This document shows positions 18,715-29,864 of a stretch of DNA of 64,000 bases, piece by piece. Source of the stretch: Notospermus geniculatus (taxonomy: Eukaryota > Nemertea > Pilidiophora > Heteronemertea > Lineidae); NCBI GenBank assembly GCA_002633025.1, contig NMRB01001820.1, positions 15,879 through 79,878 on the forward strand. The letters run 5' to 3'. Below the pieces are notes generated by a model. It saw only the letters and a list, made by a program, of their open reading frames with translations. It was not told the DNA's origin and made no database searches. Position 1 is the first letter of the stretch. Each line of letters starts with the position of its first letter. Both the position numbers and the translations under genes were made by a program.

Positions 18715-19239
18715 ATTTAGGATACCACTGAACGTTACGAGAAGCGAGGTACGAGATTATTTTCGCCTGCCGGCGAATATAAACGAAGTACATACATTTT
18801 AACTGACAACGCGTACAGAGGGAAATTTCATTTGACTGACAATTCGTACAGGAGTCTGGCAAAATCTCAATAATTTTCACTGAAGCAAATACAAAAACTC
18901 GGGCAGGAATGGTAGGAAATATCGAATACAAACCTTCTAGTGTGGGCACTCATCATGAATGCCCTATCTCCACACGCAAGCGCATGAAATGCCAAAATGT
19001 GCCTAATCGGCCGACTTCTAGTGCATTTGGCCCTTGGATTGGCTATTATGTGAATAAAAGGGTAATATTCTGAGGTTATCTAGGTGTCTTATGACATAAC
19101 GTAGGTGACTTTTCAAGGATCTGCCCCATTATCATGAACACTATTGAGCCACACATGATTTTGTAAATGCATCGTCTGCTATCAGCTCAGGACAGGATAT
19201 TCTGACAATGCGTACAGTACAATTTGAATCACCAGCGTG

Positions 19240-19455
19240 CTCTTGTTCGAGACGTAAGTGAGACACGAGAACCACGCTGTAAAATAAAACCAAGAAATTA
19301 CCACATACCAATCACCCGCATGGATAATGGCATACAAAGAAACTGATCAAAAGGCCACCCTAATAAACCCAACAAAAGAAATTCTCAAAGCACTACAGTT
19401 GACCCGCAAAGGTCCTTTTCTACGGCAGATTTATTTTGCGCGCGGGGAAATAGTA
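19240..19455. other. Spacer without recognisable gene
   Basis: This continues the sequence interrupted by the 3.64-kb element. A CACGCTGT word at about 19274 resembles the family tip but has no partner. No coding region is supported. Confidence 0.35.
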
Positions 19456-19456
19456 T

Positions 19457-19583
19457 GGAGTTTTCGCAAAGCCCTCGAAACGCCAACGCAAACGTCTATC
19501 CTTTTGTTCGGTGCTCTCCTCGCGGCATCGAACAATGGATTGGACGTTCGCGTTGGCGTTTCGGGGGCTTTGCGAAAACTCTC
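19457..19583. mobile_element. MITE U, copy 1
   Basis: The TIR is GGAGTTTTCGCAAAGCCCTC with an inverted match at the right. A second copy lies at 30084-30209. Confidence 0.8.
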
Positions 19584-19957
19584 TAATAGGCGATCGGGGC
19601 CCTCCACAAGGCTCCTCGAGTACCTCATTCGAAAAATCGGACACCTCGCACAAAAGTGCGTTTATCGAGAACACCGTTCAAATTCAACCACATAAACCAT
19701 ACATCAGTATTTAGCTAAGACATTGAGCTTTCCATTAGTGTAATTTGTTTTGGAATAATGCAAATGAGTGAAGAGAAATCGTTTAAGAAATTTCGTCCTC
19801 CGCACAGAATTGGAGGTCACTTGGAGTAGAGCGTTGTTAAAAACGTCGCCATAACTCCATAAATACTTGCCTGCATAAAACCAGCAAAACTGAATGGATG
19901 GAGAAACTATCAATCTCCAATCTGTATTAATTTCATACATCGGGCCTATGTCCCGCT

Positions 19958-20392
19958 CGCGAAATTTTTTTCCTGAACCTTTCAGCAAGTACACTGTACA
20001 TTTTGTAGTTACTATTATAGTCGAGAGAGGGACACTTCTTTTGGAGTAAAACACTTTTTCAACGCGCGTGGGGGGATAATTGGGTCGTGCGAGTAAGGTT
20101 TAGGGGTAGGGTTAGGGTTAGGGCTAGAAAAGAAAAGGTTTATGTAAGGGTTAGCATTATATGGGTATTATATTAGATTTATTCTATAACACCTAGATTC
20201 AACCCCCTCGCTGCCGGCTGCCTCGGTAGCTCAGTGGTTAGAGCGTTCGGCTTGCATACCGCAGATCCCTGGATCGAGTCTCGGCTAGAGCCGGATTTTT
20301 TCCACTGCTCCTTCTCTCGCGCTTTTCTTTTTACTGAAAATACTCTAAGTCCGCAATACAATTGCTGAAAGGTTCAGGAAAAAAAATTCGCG
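19958..20392. mobile_element. Repeat R1, complete copy with TIRs
   Basis: The 31-bp TIR (19958-19988 / 20362-20392) has one mismatch, and a 7-bp direct repeat TCCCGCT flanks it. Inside are imperfect TTAGGG words (20101-20125) and a tRNA-like segment (20212-20292). Confidence 0.75.
20212..20292 (+). repeat. tRNA-like segment, not a working tRNA
   Basis: TAGCTCAGTGGTTAGAGC (A box) and GGATCGAGTCT (B box-like) are clear, and the ends CCGGCT/AGCCGG pair. The anticodon region CTTGCAT would give TGC, but the anticodon stem is poor. I read it as a tRNA-derived pol III promoter inside repeat R1. Confidence 0.55.
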
Positions 20393-20609
20393 TCCCGCTC
20401 ATCGTCATAAAGTTGAATTTCGTATTTCGTCTACTTGCTGTTTCGTCACATTTGCGAAACCTCGCTATTATCAAAACATGTGGTCAAATTGTTTTCAAAA
20501 GCTGCAGGTCCAGTCCACACTTTTGCAACAAACCGAAAACAGTGAGGTTTGTTAAAATGTTGCATCTGGATGTTTTTGAAATGTTTTGGCAATGTTAATG
20601 GTGTAGACC

Positions 20610-20791
20610 GGTGTAGTGTAAATGAATGTACATGTAAACCAGTGCCCGGGTTACAAAAGGTTCTATTGTATCCTGAATATTGGTTTTTCTCCTCGTGCGG
20701 CTTATTCCGTCCTACACAATTGGGTGGAGCACTGATTTATGGGGNNNNNNNNNNNNNTGGGGGGGGGGGGGGCAGTGAATTACGTTACACC
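20610..20791. mobile_element. MITE Y, copy 1
   Basis: The ends are GGTGTAGTGTAAATG and CAGTGAATTACGTTACACC. The inverted copy is at 39269-39425. A run of Ns (20745-20757) and a poly-G tract interrupt it. Confidence 0.75.
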
Positions 20792-20841
20792 GGCCTTAAG
20801 GAAATCGATAAATTTAGAAAACTACAAGACACCAGCATAAA

Positions 20842-22330
20842 ACTACTCACGCGTGTAGCCTAATACAGTTCCCCCAAATTCTAGAGCAGCCAAAACCATC
20901 CCCAAACAAAGACTGGTACCCGGTCCTAACTTTACATCGGGCTTTTGCATTAGGACCGGGCGTGCCTATCGCGTTCGTAAATCCGATTGGCCGGTTGATG
21001 CGCAGGTGGTAAGTATATATGTCGATACCTTTAAGTTCTGTTTTCAACCCCTTCGTGATTGGTGGATTTTCTGGGTCAAGTGTGGGTCACGTTCTATCTG
21101 CATTCAAGTACATGTACGTCAGCCATGTTGAGGATTGAATAAATTTCCATAAAAATTTACATAAAATTTCCAAGGACGTCACTGCCTAAATTCCTCTACA
21201 AATGGCGGCCAGTACTGGTCCTACCAAACAAGCCACGACCGACTGCAGGAGCGCAGTTTGGTAGATCAGGTACTAGTCTACCCCAAAAGTGCGTTCTGTT
21301 CTGTTCACCTGAAATACAGTAGGATCAAGTTTTGAAACGAAATTACCTTCTTCTGAAACATCTTTGCTCTCGGATACCTCAGAGCTTCTTGTTTCTCCAT
21401 GCATGTCCCCCGCCGGTCACTCATCTGACGCACAAGGCTGCCGCGTTTTGGAATCGTTACGAAGGTCGTACATTTCATGACTATGAGGCAGAGAACAGCA
21501 CAAGAAATACACGACTTTTCTTCTCCATCACCCAAAGACGGTGACCGTAAACTCCATTCTGTCACGACGATTTGGTAAATACTGAATTTCATCTCGAGAG
21601 CCGAAAAAATCCGCAATTAGTGTACGTGGATGCTGGCCTACACCGTGATGGACCTCGGGTTTGACATCGGGGGACTATTTCGAAGCCCTTCGGTCATATT
21701 CGTGAAAATTTGGGCGACCATCAGTGACGTCACAGCGACAATCTTGCGAAGTAAACAAGGAAACTGAAATCTAGCGTGTAACGAGTAATGTGAGCGTACG
21801 TTCTGTGCCGACCAGAAAGGGGAAACGGTAACAAGATTATAAGGAGTAGGCCTAATAACTTTGACGTGTTGATAATTAGTCAATGGCCGTTTGTGACCAC
21901 ATGAAATAAACCCGTGGTGAAAATGCAGGAAGAGTGTCGTTTTCGAGAACCGACTGATCGCAGACGAAGTAAAGACGTAATCAGTCAATACTTAATGTTT
22001 ATTTGTGTGAATTGAAAGTGACGAGGTAGGATTATTGATCGCCAAATCGAACGACGTTTTGTCTTTTCATGTCTTACACAAAAATGGTTTTAATACATTG
22101 TTTGCTATCACATTGGTAGGGTGGTCTTTTAACGTCTTCTGGTCCGGGCCAGTGCAGGGCACCCCTCCACCCCCACCCCCAAACCTATCAATCATTTTTG
22201 TAAAGAGGAACGTTAGTTCCGGCGAGGACAGAATTGATGGAACGACAACAACGAACGAGTTTCGTAATATCGTATGGAGCCCACAACGTCTTATAGCAAT
22301 GGATGGAGAACCTCTTTAGAAGAAAGAAGA
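20842..22330. repeat. Segmental duplication, copy 1
   Basis: The duplication runs from tcacgcgtgtagcctaatac through the PAN-like exon to gaagacaccaagatatcc. It matches 42062-43150 and 44757-44830. Identity is high but broken by small indels. Confidence 0.8.
21347..21592 (-). CDS. PAN/apple-like exon, copy 1
   Basis: The exon encodes a segment with several cysteines (CISCAVLCL, then RRGTCMEKQEALRYPRAKMF) and about 80 residues overall, matching the spacing of PAN/apple-like extracellular domains. A donor (AAG|GTAATT) follows the FQKK codons. Copies at 42251 and 59.5 kb share the sequence and donor position. The acceptor is uncertain, and the domain call rests on pattern only. It may be part of a larger secreted protein or a duplicated exon without a gene. 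Confidence 0.5.
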
Positions 22331-22529
22331 CACCAAGATATCCTGGATCCATATTCACAAAACCTTGCTAGCTTAGTTGGCTGCTAGTTGTGTACATTGG
22401 CTTCTACCAACTAGGCACTTCAGCAGGCAACTAAGCCTAGCAGAATTTATTAAAGCGCCACGCTATGCATCCAAATCTCATATACGGCTAATGGCCAATA
22501 CACACGCTCAACAAAAATTGGACAATAAG

Positions 22530-22612
22530 AAAATGGCGCCCGCAGGGGGACAGGCCGAAATGTCACCCCGAGAAAACATTGTTGACCGAGGCCGCCGAGG
22601 GTGCCATTTTCT
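22530..22612. repeat. ggggacagaccgaaatgtc hairpin family, copy 1
   Basis: It contains aaaatggcgcccgcaggggg, gaaatgtcaccccgag and an inverted gccattttc. Related copies are at about 24635-24775 and 26205-26350. They may be pieces of one MITE family. Confidence 0.55.
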
Positions 22613-23561
22613 ATATCGTACCGGTGTACATGTATGTGCCACAACCCGTCTCTGCGGCTGTGCCCGGCAGCGGCGGAATGCGTGAAGACGACATGGTCAA
22701 CCACGATTTGAAAAAAAAATTCCTTGCTAAAAAGCTGTGCTGGTCTAGGCCTAAACATGCTAAATGAGTTAAATGACAAAGGAAGTGGTAATATTCTTCC
22801 AAATGTGACAAAGTATCATTCTGTTAGGCCTACATTGCGTAACAGTACTGTTAAACTTGGCAGTCCACTCCACGTGCCTAGCGCTGCTGCGATTGAACTT
22901 GGTTGCCAGGCGCTGACATCAACACGGGCTGTGCGGACCGGTAGGCCTAGAATTTATGACTGTTGAACATGCTATTCCCTGTATTCCACTCAACCTTTTT
23001 CATATTCGTGCTAAACATGCTGATACTACGCCAATCGACACCAGAATATGATTTAATCGGAGCTCGATAGCCTAATATTCGACTTCAAATATTCGAAGCG
23101 GTGACACGAAAAAACGTCCGCCATTTTGTTTTCCGTGAGCGGGAGACATTGCATCTTAGCGGGAGACATTGAAAAATGTCCACCGCTCACGTGACGCGTC
23201 TCGGCCAATCATATTCACGGATTCTCTCTCGAGGTACGATATCAAAAATTGGACCAACAAGTTTGATTGTGTGTGACGGGAAAATTGGATGAAATAATTC
23301 CATCCAACATGATTTTGCAGAATAGGTTTCGTCCTATTTTTGTTTGACCAAACTTGGAAATTTGATCGTGTGTAGCGGAGCAGGATTTTTGTTGCGTGGT
23401 TGACCCTATCAAGCCCAGTCATTCACTGCTAGTTTCTAGTAGCCCGTCTATTATTGTCAGTGGGGATTGAATTTTATGACATCATCCTGTATACCTGGCA
23501 GCCATTTTTGTAAGAATGTTTGATGAACATGATTGATCGTGTGTGGTGGGGGTGCAAATTG

Positions 23562-24102
23562 CCGTATACGCCAATATTTTCGCGAATAAAAATTACCGCG
23601 AAAATCGCGAATTGGTCAATACCCCCGCGAACTCTGTTACACGCGAACCATTTTCCAATCACCGACGATCCCATAATACATCGTGGTTTGCATAGACTGG
23701 TTCCCGTCTTTGCCGCTGCACTCCCACTGGCGCTCATGTTCCGGAACGTGAGTGCAGCCATTGTGTCCACACAGGCTGTGCGAGACTGCTTGTAACAATG
23801 GAGTGCAGCGGCAAAGACGGGAACCAGTCTATGTTTGCACTGAATTGCAGACACGTGACACTGATCTGTCAATCACTCAGCTAGCTATCATGGCGCCTCG
23901 CCAGCAGTGAGGTCGATTATGACTGCTCGGATTTCTTTCTTTTCGATGGATTTCGTGGCATAACTGTCACACTCACCATTGAAAATGCAGTGTTTTTGAA
24001 ATCTTACATCAGGACCCCAACCGCGAATATTTATCCACGCGAAAAGGTACTTTCGGACCCCAACCGCTAAATATTTTAGCCGTGAAAATATTTGCGTATA
24101 CG
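23562..24102. mobile_element. MITE with gccgtatacgcc TIRs, nested insert
   Basis: The ends ccgtatacgccaatattttc and gaaaatatttgcgtatacgg are inverted. A second inverted pair, catagactggttcccgtctt at 23691 and its inverse to 23833, is nested inside. Confidence 0.75.
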
Positions 24103-24167
24103 GGATATCAAACATGTTTGACGAAAAAATTGGACCAACATGTTGGATCGTGTGTACAGGCCATAAA

Positions 24168-24298
24168 ACAGGTGATATAGTCCTAGAGGGAATTTAGTCC
24201 CTTTCACCTCTTATGAAGGCGAGGAATAATCGTCTGGTCAGGACATTTATCCCTAGGGACAAGGAGGCCATGGTCCCTGGTGGAGTATATCGCCTGTC
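24168..24298. mobile_element. MITE T, copy 1
   Basis: The ends are ACAGGTGATATAGTCC and an inverted TATATCGCCTGT. The inverted copy is at 54179-54334, and similar words occur at about 55390-55590. Confidence 0.75.
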
Positions 24299-25017
24299 AG
24301 AGGTGATTTTGCCCGGGTCGTATAAAAACCTAAATCACAACCTTGTCTTCCAGTAGTGTAATTGTATTACTACGCCCATCTGGAGTGGCTGCATTGAAAT
24401 ACCGTGTGAAATAGCCCCTCACGTTTTCAATACCCCTAAACCCAGAAATTATCATGGTGAACCCACAACGAAAACTTTGTGGTTTGAAGCATTAGGTTAG
24501 GGTTGTTCGAACCGTTTCTTCCAACGAAGGTCTGGGACGAATCTATGAGCCCAGGCATCTTGCTATTTCTAATGGTAAATGCCGCATTGGCCAAGCATTA
24601 CAGCAGATGCGTGACCAGGTGCTGACAGTAAGAAAATGGCGCCCACCATGGAGGGGACAGACCGAATTGTCGACCCGAGATAACATGTAGGCCTATAGGC
24701 CTACTGACCGAGGTCGCTTTGAGCCGAGGTCAATAATGTAATTTTTTCCAGGGGTGACATTTCGGTCTGTCCACGGATATGAATTATCGGGGAACATGAC
24801 GACGTTAAAATGTTTAATAATCGGCCTATGGCCCTGTTCACACGGAGTCGGTTCGATCCGGATCGAGGCCAGTTCACTTGCCTTCTATATCGTGAAAAAT
24901 CCATGCGACTTCTATCCATCCAACTTTTACATCAACGTCGTTGGATTTCCCTTCTTTTGACCGCTACCATCCATTTTTTTCGGGTCCGTTTTCTCTAAAA
25001 CGAAACATGGATACCAT

Positions 25018-25497
25018 CTATTTTATCGGTGAAAAAACATTTACTACATCATCTCTTATGTTTCAGACGTATCATGCGGACGTTCCTGTTTTGCTCAAAA
25101 GTGACCTGGTCCGGCCCCGTGAGTCTACATCGTCACTCACTCCATGCATTTCCAGCCGTAGCGGACTGATTACTTCATAGCTTTCATTCAAACTCGATAA
25201 ACGCATCTCATTTCAAAGCCCACGTACCCCCAGTATTTTCTTTTCCACGTGCGCGAAAAACGTACACCGAACACCCCAACGCTTTGTTACTCATGATAAG
25301 GTGTACGGAAGTCATCGGCATAGGAACCTCTTGTTGCCGTCTTTAAGACGCGTGCCTAAGTTTTGAACAACAAGAAGAACCTGCAAGCGATATTTGACCT
25401 CATTTATAAAGATGAGAACGGGATATTTCGCCAATGGTAAAACCACAACCAGGGTCGACCAGGGTTATCCCGCAGAATTTTGATCGGCAGCTGAAAA
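25018..25497 (-). pseudogene. Orphan ORF family, broken copy D
   Basis: This aligns with the C-terminal half of copies A and B (for example ctcttatgtttcagacgtat, cctcttgttgccg, gatcggcagctgaaa). The frame is disrupted by small indels and in-frame stops, and the 5' half is missing from about 25497 on. It lies 1 kb from copy B, so a local duplication followed by decay is likely. Confidence 0.75.
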
Positions 25498-26204
25498 TCC
25501 ATTGAAGTTAAAGGGAGACTCCACTCATTGTAAACTTTTGAATTTTTATCAATCCATGTAGACTATTGCCATGAGTTGTGATGTCACCCGTGTCAATAGG
25601 CTGACGAACTTTGTAGTGAATGAGCTAATACTGTGACTGCCTAGGCCTATTGGTTGTATCTTCATAAATATGCATTGAGCACTGATGACATCATGAGTGC
25701 TGTGCAATGGTCCCCTTGGGATCCAATTAAAACACTTAAAATGATGAGTTTCCTGATTTTAAAAAAATACGACATGTTGCAGATATCAGTGGATTTGAAT
25801 GTATATTAACGATATTTCAAAAATTCAATATTTTACACAATGAGTGGAGTATCCCTAAAGGTACCATTAGCCAATTCATATTTGCTCGCCGACCGCCAAG
25901 CGCATGAAATTGGTCGCAGATTTCCAAGACGTGAATGTGCACACACATTGAAATTGATCACAGTCGGCGTTAAATTCGGACGTAGTATGAACCAGCCGTC
26001 ACTTTACGAAACTGGCCCTAGGTTTTTCCCTTCACTTCATGACTTGACCAGACCTTCGGGCAAAAACGGACTCAGATATTTATATTTTTTATATTGGAAT
26101 AAGTACGAATTAAAACGCTGATTTCGCTAAACGCCCTTTGTGAAATCGGCCCTGTGTGTTGCGAAGTCATGGCATTATTCAAGACAGGTGCTGACGACAG
26201 TAAG

Positions 26205-26350
26205 AAAATGGTATCCGGCATGGAGGGGACACATCGAAATGTCCCCCCGAGAAATCATTGTTAGTGCTTTGGGCCGAGAACAACAATGTTTTTTCGAGGG
26301 GTGACATCTCGGTCTGTCCCCAAGATGAAGGGCACCATTTTCCAACATGG
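26205..26350. repeat. ggggacagaccgaaatgtc hairpin family, copy 3
   Basis: The segments aaaatggtatccggcatgga and agggcaccattttcc, and the internal gacatcttcggtct-type words, are inverted relative to each other. It lies just beyond the 3' end of copy B. Confidence 0.5.
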
Positions 26351-26518
26351 GAGCACACTTCAGTGCTCTAGCCTGAAGTCACCGCACGCATTAACATCAA
26401 CATTGGCGCCGCGGACCGTAGGCCTGGCATTCATAACCGTTGAAAAGGCCATTACACTGATGCGGTCAAACGAAAAAGGGCCATAAATTTCAAATTGGAA
26501 GGCAATTTGAATACTGGT

Positions 26519-27532
26519 CTATTTTATCGGTGAAAATACATTTACTACATCATTATGTTTCAGGCGTATCACGCGGACGTTCCTGTTTTGGTCAAAAGTG
26601 GCGTGATCCAGTTTACTATCATCGTCACTCACTCCATGCATTTCCAGCCGTAGCGGACTGATGATGTCATTGTTTTCATTCAAATTCGATGAACAAATGT
26701 CTTGCATTTCAAAGCCCATGTACCCCCAGTATTTTGTTTTCCACGTGGGCGAAAAACGTACACCGAACACCCCCAACGCTTCGTTAGCGATGGAAAACTG
26801 TACGGGGGACTTTGGCATAGGAACCTCTTGTTGTCGTATTGTAGGACGCATGCCTAAGTTCTGAACAATGAGAAAAACTTGAAAGCGATATTTGATCTCG
26901 TTTATACAGATGAGAACGGGATATTTCGCCACATAAAAAAAAAACATACAGTCGCCACCAGGGTTGTCCCGAATAATTTTGATCGGCAGTTGAAACTGAA
27001 GAGTTGAATTGTGGAAGAAAGCATACGCCATTTTCCCATTCTCAAGTTTCCGGTGTAGGTCGTAAGTGGTCAAGGACATTGCTGATCGCGCGGGCACGAA
27101 ACAATAAAAAACAAATCTTAACATATCCACGGTGTAAATATGGATGCTGTCATCTCCAGCAGTAAGATGAATTTCCTTGCATTTTTCTTTCGGCGGAGGA
27201 GGGAGATTTACAGTCAATTTCCCACGTGATAACTGGTACACCCGTATTTCCTTAAAAATCATGACGGATTTTCTGCGTGTCTTCCTGGCAAGAATAATCA
27301 GGATATAGTCAAGAAGGCTCCAGCAATAGACCGCGGTACCTTTAGAGACACGACGATAGTAGGTGAAATTATATAACACCCGATAAACGTTATTTTGGCG
27401 CGGAGTGTACACCAGAACCCTCGTCCAAGGCACTGGCTGTTCGACGTACTGTCCCGTTACAAATGGCTGGATATGGTGAAATGAAACACGGAGATGTTTT
27501 TCCGTTGATCTGATTGGTGGAATAAACGACAT
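26519..27532 (-). CDS. Orphan intronless ORF family, copy B
   Basis: This 337-residue ORF is a close paralogue of copy A throughout, with the same MSFIPPIRSTEK start, CRE-like upstream block and NLPPPPKEKC, MAYAFFHNSTLQFQLPIKI and YWGYMGFEMQ segments. It has local replacements (about residues 60-75) and small in-frame indels relative to A, and it ends TAG rather than TAA. Intact frames with in-frame indels in both copies suggest that selection on the protein acted for some time. No domain is recognised. The extended 5' flank also matches, so the gene was duplicated with its upstream DNA. Confidence 0.7.
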   Translation of the reverse strand: MSFIPPIRSTEKHLRVSFHHIQPFVTGQYVEQPVPWTRVLVYTPRQNNVYRVLYNFTYYRRVSKGTAVYCWSLLDYILIILARKTRRKSVMIFKEIRVYQLSRGKLTVNLPPPPKEKCKEIHLTAGDDSIHIYTVDMLRFVFYCFVPARSAMSLTTYDLHRKLENGKMAYAFFHNSTLQFQLPIKIIRDNPGGDCMFFFYVAKYPVLICINEIKYRFQVFLIVQNLGMRPTIRQQEVPMPKSPVQFSIANEALGVFGVRFSPTWKTKYWGYMGFEMQDICSSNLNENNDIISPLRLEMHGVSDDDSKLDHATFDQNRNVRVIRLKHNDVVNVFSPIK

Positions 27533-28740
27533 TCGATGACGTAATCTGTAGTTATAAACTTTGTTTACCTATGAACATGACGAAAAGGAGGTCAAAAACG
27601 TTGGAGTGTTATATTTTCATTCGGGAGTCTAACCCAACACTCCTCCTGTGATAAGCATAGATTTTACCATTAAAGCGAATTGGGCGTGTCAGCCAAAGTA
27701 TGATCAATTGCCCCATCTTGGATTAGTGCATACATGGAATAACCCGTTATTGCAGTTTTATCTCCGGAGTTCCTTGGACGTGCTTTTGTGCATTCGAGGT
27801 CCCACACTGCCCAGGTCATGCAACCCAGGTGGGGGATCAATCTCGTTCCAATCGCCGTTAGTTCTGTTCCGCATTTTATGATGGCTTCACTAACGACTCT
27901 GAAACCAATACTTGGCCGGTTTCACAAAAATCTTGTGAAAACATTTATTCGCCCATTTTATACTAAAATATTGATCTATTTAGCTAGATGTAAAACAAAG
28001 TCATAAAGCCAAAAAGTTGTACAAAAGAGCAAAAGACCTAGCTAGAATGAAATATTATTCTTGGAACTATTTCACGAGAAAGGCGGTGATTTGGCTCGGT
28101 GTTCCGTCTGAATCCTGCCACGTTTTTGATACCACTAAATCTGTCAACCAATGGGAAGGCGTACATCTCGGAGCACGTGTGTTTCCAGTTTATTGTAAAC
28201 ATCATGTGTGCCCTCGCTTCGGCTAAGATTTGGCAAGGTTGTGAATCAAAAAGGAGGTTTTATCTTGTACAAATACACGGACACATCTAGACGAACGAAT
28301 GATGCAGATAAGTTTATAAGGCCCGAATAAGCGCAAATTTACACATTTAATTGAGCTATATGCGTCTGTACATTTTTGTACACAGTGATGCATGGGGAAA
28401 ACTGACTCAATCAAACATTCGCTCTCAACCCCTAAATCACATTTTTATCTGTTACTATAGAAGTTACTAATCTAAGAAGGCTAACAGATGTCGATTCAGT
28501 TGTTGACATGCACAAAAAGCCCTTATTTCGGTGTGTTTTGCTGGGAATCGATGACATCATTTGTTTACTCTCCGCGCACAAGTAGTAGGCCTACCATATT
28601 GGGTGCAGTGTCACTATATCGGAAGAATGGAGATAGGTGGCGCTGTGAGGAGTTTGGTGGGGGATAGGCGAGAGACGGTCTTTGAGACTCTTGTGCCTTG
28701 CTGTGCATGCTTGTTGTTGCACTTTTGCAACCCTTTCAGA
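27533..28740. other. Flank of copy B and unassigned DNA
   Basis: Bases 27533-27640 repeat the 5' flank of copy A, and ccatcttggattagtgcat at about 27714 matches about 8168. Bases 28612-28645 are inverted at about 56445-56478. No gene is recognised. Confidence 0.5.
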
Positions 28741-28742
28741 GT

Positions 28743-29099
28743 CTACATGTCCTGCAGCGTCTGCCATGGCGGTAGGTGGTCTACTGCCAGTTGCTGAACA
28801 CTCACTGAGTGAGATGGCACTTGATGGTCATGGCTGAGCCAAAGATGGCCGCCCTCTGGACCACCCTCAGAAAAGCACCTTCCTCTTGACTTACTGCCTA
28901 GCCCCTTGACCTCCCTTACCACGGACTTCAGGGTACCGAGCGTCCCCACAGCGATAGAGCCTAAAATGACACGAAATCCCTGGTGGGTTGCGGCAAGGTC
29001 AGTTGCTAATGGTTGGTATTTTCGACGTTTCTCGTCCGCCCTTTCGCGGATAGCGGCGTCCAAGCAGACCGTGATCTCGACGAGGTGGATTTGTTAATC
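28743..29099 (-). pseudogene. LINE C-terminal (nuclease-side) fragment
   Basis: On the minus strand the frame reads HLVEITVCLDAAIRERADEK, then KRRKYQPLATDL and an FRVILGSIAVGTLG strand. This is the pattern found in the C-terminal region of R2/NeSL-like and related non-LTR retrotransposon polyproteins. The frame begins abruptly near MITE Z (29125) and ends in a short tail. It lacks the reverse transcriptase core, so it is a truncated remnant. Confidence 0.6.
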
Positions 29100-29124
29100 C
29101 CTTTTAAAGTCCGGCAACATCTAA

Positions 29125-29267
29125 AGCAAGGTTCACTGGCACACGGATCCGATCCGTTTCCTGTCCGTTTGCCCCTATTTTTCCGGATACGACAACGCTG
29201 AAGTCCATTTGAGAGATTTTTTTACGGACCTGAGCCTGACCAATTCCGTGTGCCAATGAACCTTGCT
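29125..29267. mobile_element. MITE Z, copy 2
   Basis: It has the family TIR with cacacggatccgatccgttt near the left end. It is directly adjacent to the LINE fragment. Confidence 0.85.
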
Positions 29268-29638
29268 AAAGCCTAGGTCACATATCCACTCCGGGGCCCG
29301 TACGGCGAGTAAAAACTGACATTTTGGCCAATTTCTACGGTGCCAAGTTTGATCTAGTTTAATTTCCGCTTATCCATTGAGGCGATTTCGGCATAATTCA
29401 GCTTAGATCTGAGTTTCAGTCTCAAAAATCCACAGCAAGCCGCTGGGTGGGGAAAATCGTACGGCGCCCGGTGCATTTGTGACCTAGGCTTTAAAGGCAG
29501 TGACAGACTAGTCCGTATGCGATCCGTATACGGTCCAGACCGGTGCTTGGCTTGAATCACTTTCTACTCATTTCCTTTTGATGTGACAGACTGGTGCGTA
29601 TCCGACCCGACACGGCACGTTATCCCGCACCGAATCAT

Positions 29639-29779
29639 GCAGGGTTCATTGGCACACAGATTTCGTCCGATTCAGGTCCGCAAAAAATAGATCAAATGGA
29701 CATTTGCGTTGTCGTATCCGGAAAACTAGAGGCAAACGGACTGAAAACGGACCGGATCCGTGCGCCAATGAACCTTGCT
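29639..29779. mobile_element. MITE Z, copy 3
   Basis: Same family, in the orientation of copy 1. Confidence 0.8.
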
Positions 29780-29864
29780 TTAACCGGGTGGGCGATTTTT
29801 ATGGACTGCAGGTACACAACGCTGACCTTTTATGGACATTATTCCTATTATTCCTATTATTCCC

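Larger units (their letters stand above)
15598..19239. mobile_element. CACGCTGG element, complete 3.64-kb copy
   Basis: TIRs of about 90 bp start CACGCTGGTGATTCAAATT. The perfect 5-bp target duplication CTCTT lies at 15593-15597 and 19240-19244. Subterminal 15-bp motifs TGTACG(C/A)ATTG(T/C)CAG lie at 15621, 15986, 16030 and 16063. Their inverted forms lie at 18803-18817, 18836-18850 and 19202-19216, mirror-placed about 23, 389 and 422-465 bp from each end. The interior is filled by other repeats. No intact transposase is seen, so the copy is non-autonomous. Confidence 0.9.

Noticed and set aside
20101-20130. Telomere-like TTAGGG words
   Set aside because: There are only about three imperfect units inside a dispersed repeat, so this is not a telomere or an interstitial telomeric array.
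20212-20292. Functional tRNA-Ala(TGC) gene
   Set aside because: A and B boxes are present, but the anticodon stem and acceptor do not fold well and it lies inside a TIR repeat.
28561-28797. Plus-strand frame opposite the LINE fragment
   Set aside because: The minus strand carries the recognisable LINE pattern; this is its shadow plus flank.
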